The position numbers and the translations under genes are program-made. A stretch of 37,902 bases of DNA from Acidobacteriota bacterium (GTDB taxonomy: Bacteria; Acidobacteriota; Terriglobia; Acidiferrales; UBA7541), in the NCBI GenBank assembly GCA_003223295.1, contig QHYM01000114.1, positions 1 through 37,902 of the forward strand. The letters run 5' to 3'. Of this stretch, positions 9,310 through 17,489 are shown piece by piece. Numbering within the stretch: position 1 is the stretch's first letter; the number at the start of each line of letters is the position of its first letter. The notes below the pieces were generated by a model. That model ran no database searches. It was not told where the DNA came from and worked only from the letters and a program-made list of their open reading frames with translations.

Positions 9310-9552
9310 TTAATTTCGCAACGTATAGCTCTGCGGCTGCTGCGCGGGGTCCGGGCGATACAACGTCTTGCAGAATTCGCAGCGATAAATCTCCGCCTTC
9401 GGTCCAATAAGTGCGGCCACTTCTTTCGGGTACTCGTACCAGCGCTTCAGGTGGCCATTGCACAGCTTGCCCTTCTCATCTTTTTCGTCGCAAGCACGCT
9501 GCTTGGGCTTGCGAGTCTTGATTTTCGGAGTGGCTGCGGTTTCTTCTGCCAT
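9310..9552 (-). CDS. Small Cys4 (zinc-ribbon-like) protein of unknown function
   Basis: An 80-residue basic protein with Cys21, Cys31, Cys58 and Cys61 (spacing C-x9-C-x26-C-x2-C), the last pair in RCEFCKTLY. The layout suits a zinc ribbon. The N-terminus is Lys/Thr/Pro-rich and probably disordered. ATG 9552 follows AAAGGA by a good distance and is preferred over an upstream in-frame start at 9579 that would overlap the aldehyde dehydrogenase gene. It sits 10 bases after the aldehyde dehydrogenase and 53 before the LeuA-like gene, so it is probably co-transcribed. I recognise no family. Confidence 0.7.
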   Translation of the reverse strand: MAEETAATPKIKTRKPKQRACDEKDEKGKLCNGHLKRWYEYPKEVAALIGPKAEIYRCEFCKTLYRPDPAQQPQSYTLRN

Positions 9553-9562
9553 GGATTCCTTT

Positions 9563-11134
9563 CTACAGGCCGTGGTCACGGAAAAGGGTTTTCAGCGCGC
9601 CTCTGGCGTTTCGCAACTTTGCGCCGATTCTGCCGGAAAAGTTGAATTGCAGAAAAGCGTCCGCAGCCCGCTCCAATTCGCCGCCATAACGATACCACCA
9701 CGGCTTCTCCCGCCTGGGCAAGCGGTCCACGTCGACATACTTCGTCTGCACCATCTCGAGCAGCCCCGCCCGGCCATGCGTGCGGCCCCAGCCGCTCGCC
9801 CCGCATCCGCCGTGGGGCGCCTCGGCAATTCCAAAATAACTGATGGCATCATTCACCATCACTGCTCCGGCACGAAGTTCCTGGGCGATCGCTTCCCCCT
9901 TTTTCCTATCTCCGGTCCACACACTGGCGGCCAGCGCAAATGGTGAATCGTTGGCGCGCTGAACTGCTTCTTTGGCATCTTTCACCGTTTGCATCGCAAG
10001 AATGGGGCCGAAGGTTTCTTCCTGAAAGAGCCTCATCGAGGAATCCACGCCGCTGATAACCGTGGGCTCGAAGAAATTCGGCCCTAGATCGGAGCGCGGA
10101 TGCCCGCCGCACAAAACTTTTGCCCCGCGCGCCATGGCGTCCTCAACCAACTCCATCATGCGGCGAACGTGCTCCGGCCGAATCAACGGCCCCACATCCG
10201 TTGCCGGATCACTCCCGGGTCCCAGGCGGAGCTTCCTCGTTTTCTCCACGCAGAGTTCCACGAATCTTTCAGAAATCCCTTGTTCAACGAAAAGACGCTC
10301 GACCGACAGGCACACCTGCCCGCAATTCGTGTAACTCCCCCAAACCGCCGCGCTCGATGCGACTTGAAGGTCGGCATCCGCGAGAACAATCATCGCGTCT
10401 TTGCCGCCCAATTCCAAAACTGTCGGTATGAGTTTTGTCGCGCACGCTTCGGCAACACGCCTCCCGGTCGCTACGCTGCCAGTAAAAAGAACCTTATCCG
10501 GCGACGCCTCGATCAGCGCCTGCCCTAATTCGCCTCCGCCCTGAACGACAGCAACCAGGTCTTGCGGAAACCCAGCGTCTCGAAAAAGTTTCTCGATGAG
10601 CGCTCCGCATTGGGGCGTAAAGTCGCTGGTCTTGCACACCACCGCATTCCTCGCCACCACGGCCGGAATGATCTGGCTCATCGGTATCGCCAGCGGATAA
10701 TTCCACGAGGCGATGATGGCAATCACGCCAAGCGGCTCGTACACGAGACGCCCGGACTTGGCCTTTGCCGCAATGCTGTGATGCGGGAGGTGTTCTGAGC
10801 GAAGCATCGCCGGTGCGTTCTTGGACCAATAATCCGCCGAATCAAGCGCCACAAAAATGTCCGCGAAGAGCGCCTCTGCGCGAGGTTTTCCGGATTCGCT
10901 GACCACGGCGCCGGCCAGTTCATTGCGCGAAGCCATTATGCATTCGCGAAGCCGGCGTAGTTTCTCGCAGCGTTCTCGAATCGAAACCTTCGCCCATTCC
11001 TTCTGTGCTGCTCGCCCAAGCAAGACTGTCCGCCCGACCATCTCCGGCGGGGTCTTCTCGATGTGCGCCAGGACTTGCCCCGTGGCCGGGTTGATGGAAG
11101 GCAACGTGTCGATAGGGATGGCTGTCGCAGCCAT
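9563..11134 (-). CDS. NAD(P)-dependent aldehyde dehydrogenase
   Basis: A 523-residue enzyme of the ALDH superfamily, oxidising aldehydes to acids. Visible motifs: ASWNYPLAIP (Asn145), TGSVATGR (cofactor loop), ELGGKDAMIV (general base Glu241) and NCGQVCLSVER (nucleophile Cys275). The C-terminal half carries QEETFGPILA and a tail of about 40 residues rich in Arg (RREKPWWYRYGG...) beyond the usual end. The closest general type appears to be the succinate-semialdehyde/benzaldehyde group, but the substrate cannot be fixed from sequence. It has no signal peptide, so it is cytosolic. It follows the ABC/M1 gene by 68 bases and precedes the Cys4 protein by 10. A TAGAAT box lies seven bases before its ATG. 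Confidence 0.92.
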   Translation of the reverse strand: MAATAIPIDTLPSINPATGQVLAHIEKTPPEMVGRTVLLGRAAQKEWAKVSIRERCEKLRRLRECIMASRNELAGAVVSESGKPRAEALFADIFVALDSADYWSKNAPAMLRSEHLPHHSIAAKAKSGRLVYEPLGVIAIIASWNYPLAIPMSQIIPAVVARNAVVCKTSDFTPQCGALIEKLFRDAGFPQDLVAVVQGGGELGQALIEASPDKVLFTGSVATGRRVAEACATKLIPTVLELGGKDAMIVLADADLQVASSAAVWGSYTNCGQVCLSVERLFVEQGISERFVELCVEKTRKLRLGPGSDPATDVGPLIRPEHVRRMMELVEDAMARGAKVLCGGHPRSDLGPNFFEPTVISGVDSSMRLFQEETFGPILAMQTVKDAKEAVQRANDSPFALAASVWTGDRKKGEAIAQELRAGAVMVNDAISYFGIAEAPHGGCGASGWGRTHGRAGLLEMVQTKYVDVDRLPRREKPWWYRYGGELERAADAFLQFNFSGRIGAKLRNARGALKTLFRDHGL

Positions 11135-11141
11135 AACCGGG

Positions 11142-11147
11142 ATTCTA
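11142..11147 (-). promoter_or_regulatory. Possible -10 box placing a start point at the aldehyde dehydrogenase ATG
   Basis: TAGAAT on the minus strand ends seven bases before the ATG at 11134, which would give a leaderless transcript; no ribosome site lies between. No convincing -35 is present 16-19 bases upstream, so this is weak. Confidence 0.25.
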
Positions 11148-11202
11148 ACCGATTTTATCGCTCCCGTCGCAGCCCGGCGCGAATCCTCGTGAAACTCAGC
11201 GG

Positions 11203-14200
11203 TTACTTTGCTGCCCTCGTGGTCGCGGTTGCCAGCGTCACCTGCTTCACGTTGTCGTCGGGGATGCGGTCGATCAGCAACACAAACGGATCGACGCCAG
11301 CTTGATACGGCAGTTCGGCCACGGTGAACGTATGAGTGGACTTGCTTCCGCTCAGATGGACGCGTTCGCGGTAAAGCGTCTTGCCATATTTCTTGTCTTT
11401 TTCCGGCTTGGCAAACGCTCCGATCTCAATCCAGTCGTTTACGGGCACTTCCGTTTCATTGCCCTTCGCGTCGGCCTTAAACTTGCGCGTCTCGATGTCC
11501 ATGATTACGTCGTACTTGCCGTCCGTGCGCTTTTGGGCTGTGGCTTCAAGCGTCCGATTCGAGAAAATGGTGATGTCCTCGAATAGATCCTTGATCAAAT
11601 ACTGCAGTTCGGCAGGCGTTTGCTCGCGGAGCGCGTCCACGAGAGCATAGGAAGTTGGATATGGCGCCTGCGCATAGGCGTATTGCTGAACGAGCTTATT
11701 TAATGCCCGGTTGACCGCCTCTTCCCCGATCATCTCCTTCAGATAGTAGAGAACGAGGCTTCCTTTGCGGTAGTGTACATAGCCCTGCTCCGCTTCCACG
11801 GTGAGCAACGGGCGCTCTTTCTGACGCTCCTTCCCGCGGCTCGAAAGATAGCGGTCCATTTCGTAACGCAAGAACTTGCGCATCAGGTCGCGGCCGTATT
11901 CGTGTTCCATGACCATCAGCGCCGAATACTGCGCCATAGTTTCTGAGAGCAGTGTCGCGCCTTGCATGTTCGCGCCAATCACTTGATGGGCCCACCACTG
12001 ATGCGCCATTTCATGGGCCACGACGTAAAACACCATGTCAATGTCGTCCGCGTGATTCAAGTTGGCAATGAACCCGATGGCTTCTGAATAAGGCATCGTG
12101 CCGGGAAAGGCCTGCGCGAACGTGGCCACGCGTGGAAATTCGATAATGCGCGCTTCCTTGTGGTAGTAAGGCCCAAAATTGTGAGTGAAGTAATCGAGCG
12201 ACTTCTTCATCGAGTTCATCATCCGTGGCACATTCCACGGATGTTCCTTCAGGTAGTAGACCTCGAGGCGGATGCCGTTCCACTGCTCGCGCGCCACCTC
12301 GTAGTCTGCGGAAATGAACGAATAGAACGCAAGCGAGGGATGATCCAGCTTGTATTGAAAGTATCGGCGATCCCCGTCCCGCCATTCGCGAATCAGTGAG
12401 CCGGGCGCGACAGCAGTCTGGCCAGCGGACGTGCTGATGATGGTTTCAACATTGATCCAGTCGGCCCGGGCACCAAGGTACGTCTCCATGCAATCCGCGG
12501 CGCAATTTCGTTCCAACGGGGGCATCAGTTCCTGCTCGCCCAGGCCGTATTTCTTCCGGTCGTTCGGATCGGCAATTTCATTTTGCGCCGAGTACCCAAT
12601 CAGCGGTGCGACGGTATTATTGAAGAAGGTGCCGTTCTGGACCACCGTCGTATCGCTCACTTCGTTTTCAAAGCCCCGCGTATGCGTTTTGACCGTGGCA
12701 TGAACCGTTCGGCTTTCTCCCGCGGGCAGCGGCGGCGAAAACCGGTAAACCTGGTAGTTCAGCCGCTGGTCGTCCTTCGCGAGGGTGGCACCGGGAATAC
12801 GAATTTCCGAATCGTAGAGCCGGTTTAGCGTGAAATGGATTTCATCCAGCGGATGCGAGTAGGGATTCTGAACGACCGCATCCGCATTCAGAACCATCTG
12901 CCTCTGTTCAGGATAGATTTCGATGTTGTACTTCACGTCTCGGAGCCGGGGCATTTCCTTCTTGTCGAACTGTTTGTAAGCCTTTTCATAATCTGCCTGG
13001 ATGCGCAGCATGTCTTTCGGCCCTTGGACCTTGTTCACGATCTTTGTGTTGTAATAAGCCCACGCGCCGACCCCCGCAAATGCGACGCAACCAACCACTG
13101 CCAGTGCCGGCCACACTCCCGCAAAACGTAACCGCGCAATGCCCACCCGATCTTTCCACTGGTTCGACTTCCCTCGCGGCCAAAAAAGGACCGTAAGCAC
13201 GTAGAGGACTGCGCAGCACAAAAGCCAATAGAGCGAAAACCAGCTCCACGCCATCCGGAAAGGCGCGTCCGCGTAAAAGTCCGAGTAGATGACCCTGGGT
13301 CGATTCGCGAACTTTGGCAGATTGCTAGCGACGTTTAGCGGAGTCCAGGCAAACAGGTTCGCCAGCAGGAACACCACATAAACGAAGTACCCGACGTACT
13401 TGTTTGGGGAAAGCACGTGAAACAAAAACGCGAGAACGGCCAACATGACGAACAGCGAAAGATCACGGATCAGGAGTTCTTTCAGGTACAGACCGAATTG
13501 GAAGCGGTAAAAGTGGTTCGCGGCTTGCACAATAATCCCGCTCACCAACACGACGAGCTGAATCAGCAGCACAACGCTGACGAGGGCCGTCAACCGCGAA
13601 GCATAGGAAACCCACTCGGGCGCTGGCAAGGAATCGGTGATTTCGTCCATGCGAACGTCACGATCTTTCCACACCAGGATCCCGGCGTAATACGTGATGA
13701 TCGCGACGATGAACATGTAGAGCGTCCCGGCGATAATCTGCAATATCCATATGGTGACAGGGAAGCTGCTGTTCCCGTAGCCTTCGGAGGCGTTCAAGGC
13801 CACTGCTGGGATGCAGTTCAGCAGCGCCGCCAGGAGAACGACGATAAACACGGTGCTCTTGACCACGCCGAAGAAATGAATACGCAGGGAGGCGAAGTAC
13901 TTCTTCCACGGTGCCTCATGAAAGGAAATCGACGGCAGCGCGACGGCAGCGCCTCGCGTCTCCGCACCATCCTGGGACATCGCCCTCACTTTCTTCCTGC
14001 GCTCGGCAAAGCTGAATCTCACATAAGCAAATGCAAAGATGGCGATGGCAACCGCCAACCAGAGAAGCCGGTTCCAGAGCAGATAACCGCCATATCCCGC
14101 TGCCAGCGAGTTCTTTTCCGCCACGGTCCAATACCGCGTGACGTACGCAAACGTGCGGATTCCAAACGGGTCCAGGAGGGCTCCAAGCTTTTGGCGCTCC

Positions 14201-14796
14201 ACATTTTGCAATAGGTAATCCGAGACGCCGTAACCCGCCAGTAGCACCAGCGAAGCCACAAATGAAACAATCTCGTTTCGCCCCAAAACGGCCACTGCAA
14301 ACAAAATCGCCGCAATGATGAACGCGTTTGGCAGCGCAAACAGCAGAATCCCATGCACGTGCGATCTCCAGACGACCGATCCCCAACGCTCCGGCTCAAC
14401 CCACGGCATGTATTTCGCAAGGAGGAACCCGAGCGACACTCCCAGCATCGGGATCATGGAAACGAATGCTGCGCCGAGAAAGCGCCCCATCAAAAAGTCC
14501 CATCGCTTCAACGGCGTCGAAAACACAATCTGGTAGGTATTGAACGTAAAATCCCGGGCTGCGGCGAAATTGATGAAGGCCGCCGCCATGATCATCGTGA
14601 AAAGACCAATAAACGAATAATAGTTCTGGACGTTGTACGGCGAATTTCGAAAAGTATTGGAAAGCGCTTCACCAAGCGTGATGTTATCGGTGCTCGCAGC
14701 GCCGAAAACCAATGCGCCGACGATCAGTAGGAAAATCCACAACATCCATGAACGCAGCCAATAGCGAATTTCGAAGGCCAGGATGTGCTTGAGCAT
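11203..14796 (-). CDS. ABC-2 type permease fused to an M1-family metallopeptidase domain
   Basis: A 1197-residue two-part protein. Roughly residues 1-600 are a membrane section with some 12 hydrophobic segments starting at RSWMLWIFLLIVGALVF, including two ABC-2 permease-like units. After a last membrane helix (VWPALAVVGCVAFAGVGAWA) the remainder is an M1-like gluzincin: HEMAHQWWAHQ (His928, Glu929, His932) and LLSETMA (Glu952). Compared with classical M1 enzymes, the third ligand is one residue further away (19 between) and no GAMEN motif is visible (906-914 reads AIGFIANLN). The C-terminal part (about 1080-1170) is beta-rich. The M1 domain probably faces outwards. The ATPase partner lies nine bases upstream. 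Such fusions occur in Bacteroidota and Acidobacteriota, and the transported substrate is unknown. Confidence 0.9.
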   Translation of the reverse strand: MLKHILAFEIRYWLRSWMLWIFLLIVGALVFGAASTDNITLGEALSNTFRNSPYNVQNYYSFIGLFTMIMAAAFINFAAARDFTFNTYQIVFSTPLKRWDFLMGRFLGAAFVSMIPMLGVSLGFLLAKYMPWVEPERWGSVVWRSHVHGILLFALPNAFIIAAILFAVAVLGRNEIVSFVASLVLLAGYGVSDYLLQNVERQKLGALLDPFGIRTFAYVTRYWTVAEKNSLAAGYGGYLLWNRLLWLAVAIAIFAFAYVRFSFAERRKKVRAMSQDGAETRGAAVALPSISFHEAPWKKYFASLRIHFFGVVKSTVFIVVLLAALLNCIPAVALNASEGYGNSSFPVTIWILQIIAGTLYMFIVAIITYYAGILVWKDRDVRMDEITDSLPAPEWVSYASRLTALVSVVLLIQLVVLVSGIIVQAANHFYRFQFGLYLKELLIRDLSLFVMLAVLAFLFHVLSPNKYVGYFVYVVFLLANLFAWTPLNVASNLPKFANRPRVIYSDFYADAPFRMAWSWFSLYWLLCCAVLYVLTVLFWPRGKSNQWKDRVGIARLRFAGVWPALAVVGCVAFAGVGAWAYYNTKIVNKVQGPKDMLRIQADYEKAYKQFDKKEMPRLRDVKYNIEIYPEQRQMVLNADAVVQNPYSHPLDEIHFTLNRLYDSEIRIPGATLAKDDQRLNYQVYRFSPPLPAGESRTVHATVKTHTRGFENEVSDTTVVQNGTFFNNTVAPLIGYSAQNEIADPNDRKKYGLGEQELMPPLERNCAADCMETYLGARADWINVETIISTSAGQTAVAPGSLIREWRDGDRRYFQYKLDHPSLAFYSFISADYEVAREQWNGIRLEVYYLKEHPWNVPRMMNSMKKSLDYFTHNFGPYYHKEARIIEFPRVATFAQAFPGTMPYSEAIGFIANLNHADDIDMVFYVVAHEMAHQWWAHQVIGANMQGATLLSETMAQYSALMVMEHEYGRDLMRKFLRYEMDRYLSSRGKERQKERPLLTVEAEQGYVHYRKGSLVLYYLKEMIGEEAVNRALNKLVQQYAYAQAPYPTSYALVDALREQTPAELQYLIKDLFEDITIFSNRTLEATAQKRTDGKYDVIMDIETRKFKADAKGNETEVPVNDWIEIGAFAKPEKDKKYGKTLYRERVHLSGSKSTHTFTVAELPYQAGVDPFVLLIDRIPDDNVKQVTLATATTRAAK

Positions 14797-14805
14797 GGTC
14801 GCGTC

Positions 14806-15678
14806 TCACTTCCAACCGCGAATCTTGACGAAGAACACGTCTTCGAGGTCCGGCACGCTCGCCTGAAAACCCCCATTCAGCGGCTGCCCGCTGAGAACAT
14901 GGATGAATGGCCTTCCACCCACCAGCCGGCTGGAAATGATCTTGTACCGCTCTTCGAATGCGGGTAGTTCGGCCTTTGCAATGGAGCGCTGCCAAACACG
15001 CCCCTTCAATTCCGAAATCGCTTCTTCGGGACGCCCCTGAAACAGCACTTTCCCTTCGTGGATGATCGCCATGTTCGTGCACAGATCCATCACGTCCTCA
15101 ACGATGTGCGTCGAAAGGATGACGATGACCTGTTCGCCAATTTCCGCGAGCAAATTGTAAAAGCGGTTGCGCTCCCCGGGGTCCAGCCCCGCAGTTGGTT
15201 CATCCACGATGAGAAGCTGGGGGCTGCCCAACAGCGCTTGCGCAATGCCAAAGCGTTGGCGCATCCCGCCGGAAAACCCCGTCAACGCTTTCTTGCGCGA
15301 ATCGTACAGGTTGCAGCGCCGCAACATCGCAGCCACGATCTCCTTTCGCTCTCTTCCATTCGTGATGCCCTTGAGCAGCGCAATATGGTCCAGCATGTCC
15401 TGCGCCGAGATGCGCGGGTAGACTCCGAAGTCCTGCGGCAGATAACCGAGCCTCCGGCGTACTTCCTCTTTTTGACGTAGCACATCGATATCGCCAAGCG
15501 ATGCCGTGCCGCTGTCCGGCTCCTGCAGCGTGGCCAGCGTGCGCATCAATGTCGACTTCCCTGCCCCGTTGGGGCCCAGTAGGCCATACATTCCGCAGGG
15601 AATTGTTAGCGAGACGTTATCCAGCGCTCGCACACCATTCGGATAGGTCTTGGACAAACCTTCAATTCTCAGTTCCAT
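14806..15678 (-). CDS. ABC transporter ATP-binding protein
   Basis: A 290-residue ATPase that would power the adjacent permease/M1 fusion. Walker A GPNGAGKST (35-43), Q-loop PQDFG (81-85), signature FSGGMRQ (135-141), Walker B LLIVDEPTAGLD (155-166) and switch His191 (STH) are all intact. Residues 215-290 form the variable C-terminal extension typical of ABC-2 exporter ATPases. GGGGAG lies about eight bases before the ATG. It ends nine bases before the permease start, so the two are surely co-translated, and it lies 64 bases after truA with no terminator seen between. Confidence 0.95.
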   Translation of the reverse strand: MELRIEGLSKTYPNGVRALDNVSLTIPCGMYGLLGPNGAGKSTLMRTLATLQEPDSGTASLGDIDVLRQKEEVRRRLGYLPQDFGVYPRISAQDMLDHIALLKGITNGRERKEIVAAMLRRCNLYDSRKKALTGFSGGMRQRFGIAQALLGSPQLLIVDEPTAGLDPGERNRFYNLLAEIGEQVIVILSTHIVEDVMDLCTNMAIIHEGKVLFQGRPEEAISELKGRVWQRSIAKAELPAFEERYKIISSRLVGGRPFIHVLSGQPLNGGFQASVPDLEDVFFVKIRGWK

Positions 15679-15742
15679 TTTAGGGCTCCCCGGGGAAGAC
15701 GAAAAACCCCCGAAAATTGTTTCCCGTAATCAAGAAAAATAC

Positions 15743-16525
15743 CTACGGCCTGCCAACCCGCCAGGCTTCCGCGTGTTGCACTTCGACCATCACCAACCCC
15801 TGAGGTGGAACGGTAGGGCCGGCCTTGGAGCGATCCTTGCTCTCGTAAAGACGATCGATATCTTCCGGCTTGAGCCGCCCTCGCCCCACGTCGAGCAGCG
15901 TGCCAACCATCTTGCGCACCATGTAACGAAGAAACGAGCGGCCACTCACCGTAAACACCAGTTCCTCGCCGTCCGCCGTCCGCGCCAACTCCGCAGAATA
16001 AATCTCACGCTCCGTCGTGCGTTCGCGTTCTTCGTCCTCCGAGTCTGCCGACGCCGCAAACGCAGTAAAATCATGCATCCCCACAAATCGCGCCGTCGCA
16101 TCTCGCATGGCGTCTTCATCCAGCGGGAATGGATAATGCAAGACGTACCGCCAAAGCATCGGGGGCACGACTTTTCCGCGGTACAAGCGATAACGGTAGG
16201 TCTTGCGCCGCGCCGACCACCGCGCATGGAAATCCGGCCCCACCTCTTCCGCGCCAACGATGCGAATCGCCTGTGGGAGCAGCGCGTTGAGCGCGCGTTG
16301 AAATTCCTGTGCCGACAATCCCGACTGTGTCTTGAAACTGGCCACCTGCCCCAGCGCATGGACACCCGCATCCGTTCGCCCTGCGCCCTGCAAAAAAATC
16401 TTCTCCTGGGTCAGACGCTGCAGCACATTGACGATTTCACCTTGAAGGGTCGGCTTGTTCCCTTGCATCTGCCAGCCGTGGAAATCCGTCCCGTCGTAAG
16501 CGATGGTGAGCTTGAAATGACGCAT
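15743..16525 (-). CDS. truA: tRNA pseudouridine(38-40) synthase TruA
   Basis: Converts uridines 38-40 of tRNA anticodon stems to pseudouridine. The 260-residue protein begins with the family pattern MRHFKLTIAYDGTDFHGWQ and has the catalytic Asp52 in GAGRTDAGVHALGQ; later blocks include DFHARWSARRKTYRYR and GRSFLRYMVRKMVGTLLDVG. Length and order match the family. ATG 16525 is chosen because the conserved first strand starts there; an upstream ATG at 16567 would overlap pyrE. The gap to pyrE is 22 bases. One acidic insert (about 155-175, rich in Glu/Arg) is longer than in many homologues. Confidence 0.96.
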   Translation of the reverse strand: MRHFKLTIAYDGTDFHGWQMQGNKPTLQGEIVNVLQRLTQEKIFLQGAGRTDAGVHALGQVASFKTQSGLSAQEFQRALNALLPQAIRIVGAEEVGPDFHARWSARRKTYRYRLYRGKVVPPMLWRYVLHYPFPLDEDAMRDATARFVGMHDFTAFAASADSEDEERERTTEREIYSAELARTADGEELVFTVSGRSFLRYMVRKMVGTLLDVGRGRLKPEDIDRLYESKDRSKAGPTVPPQGLVMVEVQHAEAWRVGRP

Positions 16526-16547
16526 GGAGGGCGAGCAGACTTTCGAA

Positions 16548-17165
16548 TCACGGAGCCGTACGCGCAAAGCGGCTGCCCGGCTTCACGGCAACGCCGCCTT
16601 GGCGGCAGAGCGGGCAATCTTCCGGCTCGTAATTGGTGATGGGCATTTGCAGGAGCGACTGCGTCTCGACATCGAACTCAATCGTTCCTCCGCTGCGGTC
16701 GATCAGCGCGCCCGCAGCCATCACGCGGCCGCCAGCTTCTTCCACAACGTGGATGGTTTCCATCGTCGAGCCGCCCGTGGTCCACACATCCTCGACCACG
16801 AGGACGTGTTGCTCCGGCTTGACCTCGAATCCGCGGCGCAGCGTCATCATCCCGCTCGCGTCTCGCTCCGCAAACAACGCCGGAACGCCTCCTCCAACCG
16901 CGCTTTTCGGCTCTGGCAACGCTCGCGCAACTTCCTGTCCGATGATGAGCCCGCCGATTGCTGGCGAAACAACGGCGTCCACTCGAACATCCGAAAACAG
17001 CTCCGCCAGGGCTTGCCCGAGTTTTTCCGCGAACCGCGGGTACTGCAACACCAGCGCGCACTGCACGTACGTTCCGCTGTGCCGTCCACTCGAGAGTTCA
17101 AAATGCCCATGCCGGATGGCGCCGGCCGTCTCGAACATCTTAAGTATTTCCTCGCGCTTCAACAT
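16548..17165 (-). CDS. pyrE: Orotate phosphoribosyltransferase
   Basis: Joins orotate and PRPP to give OMP in pyrimidine synthesis. The 205-residue protein has FELSSGRHSGTYVQ (substrate loop), VVSPAIGGLIIGQEVA, FAERD and the PRPP motif VLVVEDVWTTGGST (121-134). The end carries CPLC followed by VKPGSRF, a tail I recall from the shorter PyrE type also found in Thermus; it may bind metal. It is the first gene of the minus-strand block and is preceded by the promoter at 17223-17251. A weak point is the lack of a clear ribosome site next to ATG 17165, since TAGGAG is over 20 bases upstream. Confidence 0.95.
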   Translation of the reverse strand: MLKREEILKMFETAGAIRHGHFELSSGRHSGTYVQCALVLQYPRFAEKLGQALAELFSDVRVDAVVSPAIGGLIIGQEVARALPEPKSAVGGGVPALFAERDASGMMTLRRGFEVKPEQHVLVVEDVWTTGGSTMETIHVVEEAGGRVMAAGALIDRSGGTIEFDVETQSLLQMPITNYEPEDCPLCRQGGVAVKPGSRFARTAP

Positions 17166-17211
17166 GGCATCAGCGAACCGTCAGCCGCTCCTAAACGTCG
17201 AATTCTCAGCG

Positions 17212-17231
17212 GGCTAGCGGTGAGACTAGCC
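17212..17231. repeat. Inverted repeat GGCTAG-8-CTAGCC overlapping the pyrE -10 box
   Basis: Perfect six-base arms at 17212-17217 and 17226-17231 flank an eight-base centre. The right arm overlaps the -10 hexamer at 17223-17228, which is where a repressor site would lie. No T-run follows, so it is not a terminator. Confidence 0.5.
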
Positions 17232-17251
17232 GTGCTCCCTTTCATTGTCAA
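17223..17251 (-). promoter_or_regulatory. Sigma70-type promoter of pyrE and the downstream block
   Basis: On the minus strand TTGACA (17246-17251), a 17-base spacer, then TAGTCT (17223-17228). A start point near 17216 would give a leader of about 50 bases before ATG 17165. It lies in the divergent gap with the TolC-like gene. Confidence 0.65.
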
Positions 17252-17489
17252 GAAAACTCGCCCCTGTTAGACTGCTTTTCGCCCGACCAGCGCGACGCAG
17301 CCATTTGTTGATGCATCCAACAGTTCCGGACAACTTTTTTCCCGGGTTCCGAGGCGAAGTGGTTGAAATGTTATTCCGTCCGTCGGCACCCCTAAATAAC
17401 CGAACTTCATGAAACAAATTCCATGCCGTGAACGTTTTACAGAGTTGAGACCTTCTAAGTACAAACTGAAGTCCCTTGAGGGAGAAATC

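Noticed and set aside
15650-16639. A 329-residue plus-strand frame over truA
   Set aside because: Overlaps truA and part of the ABC ATPase and pyrE ends, with an Arg/His-rich composition and no domains.
17409-17489. Longer N-terminus for the TolC-like protein from ATG 17409
   Set aside because: It has no ribosome site and would put 27 polar residues before the signal peptide.
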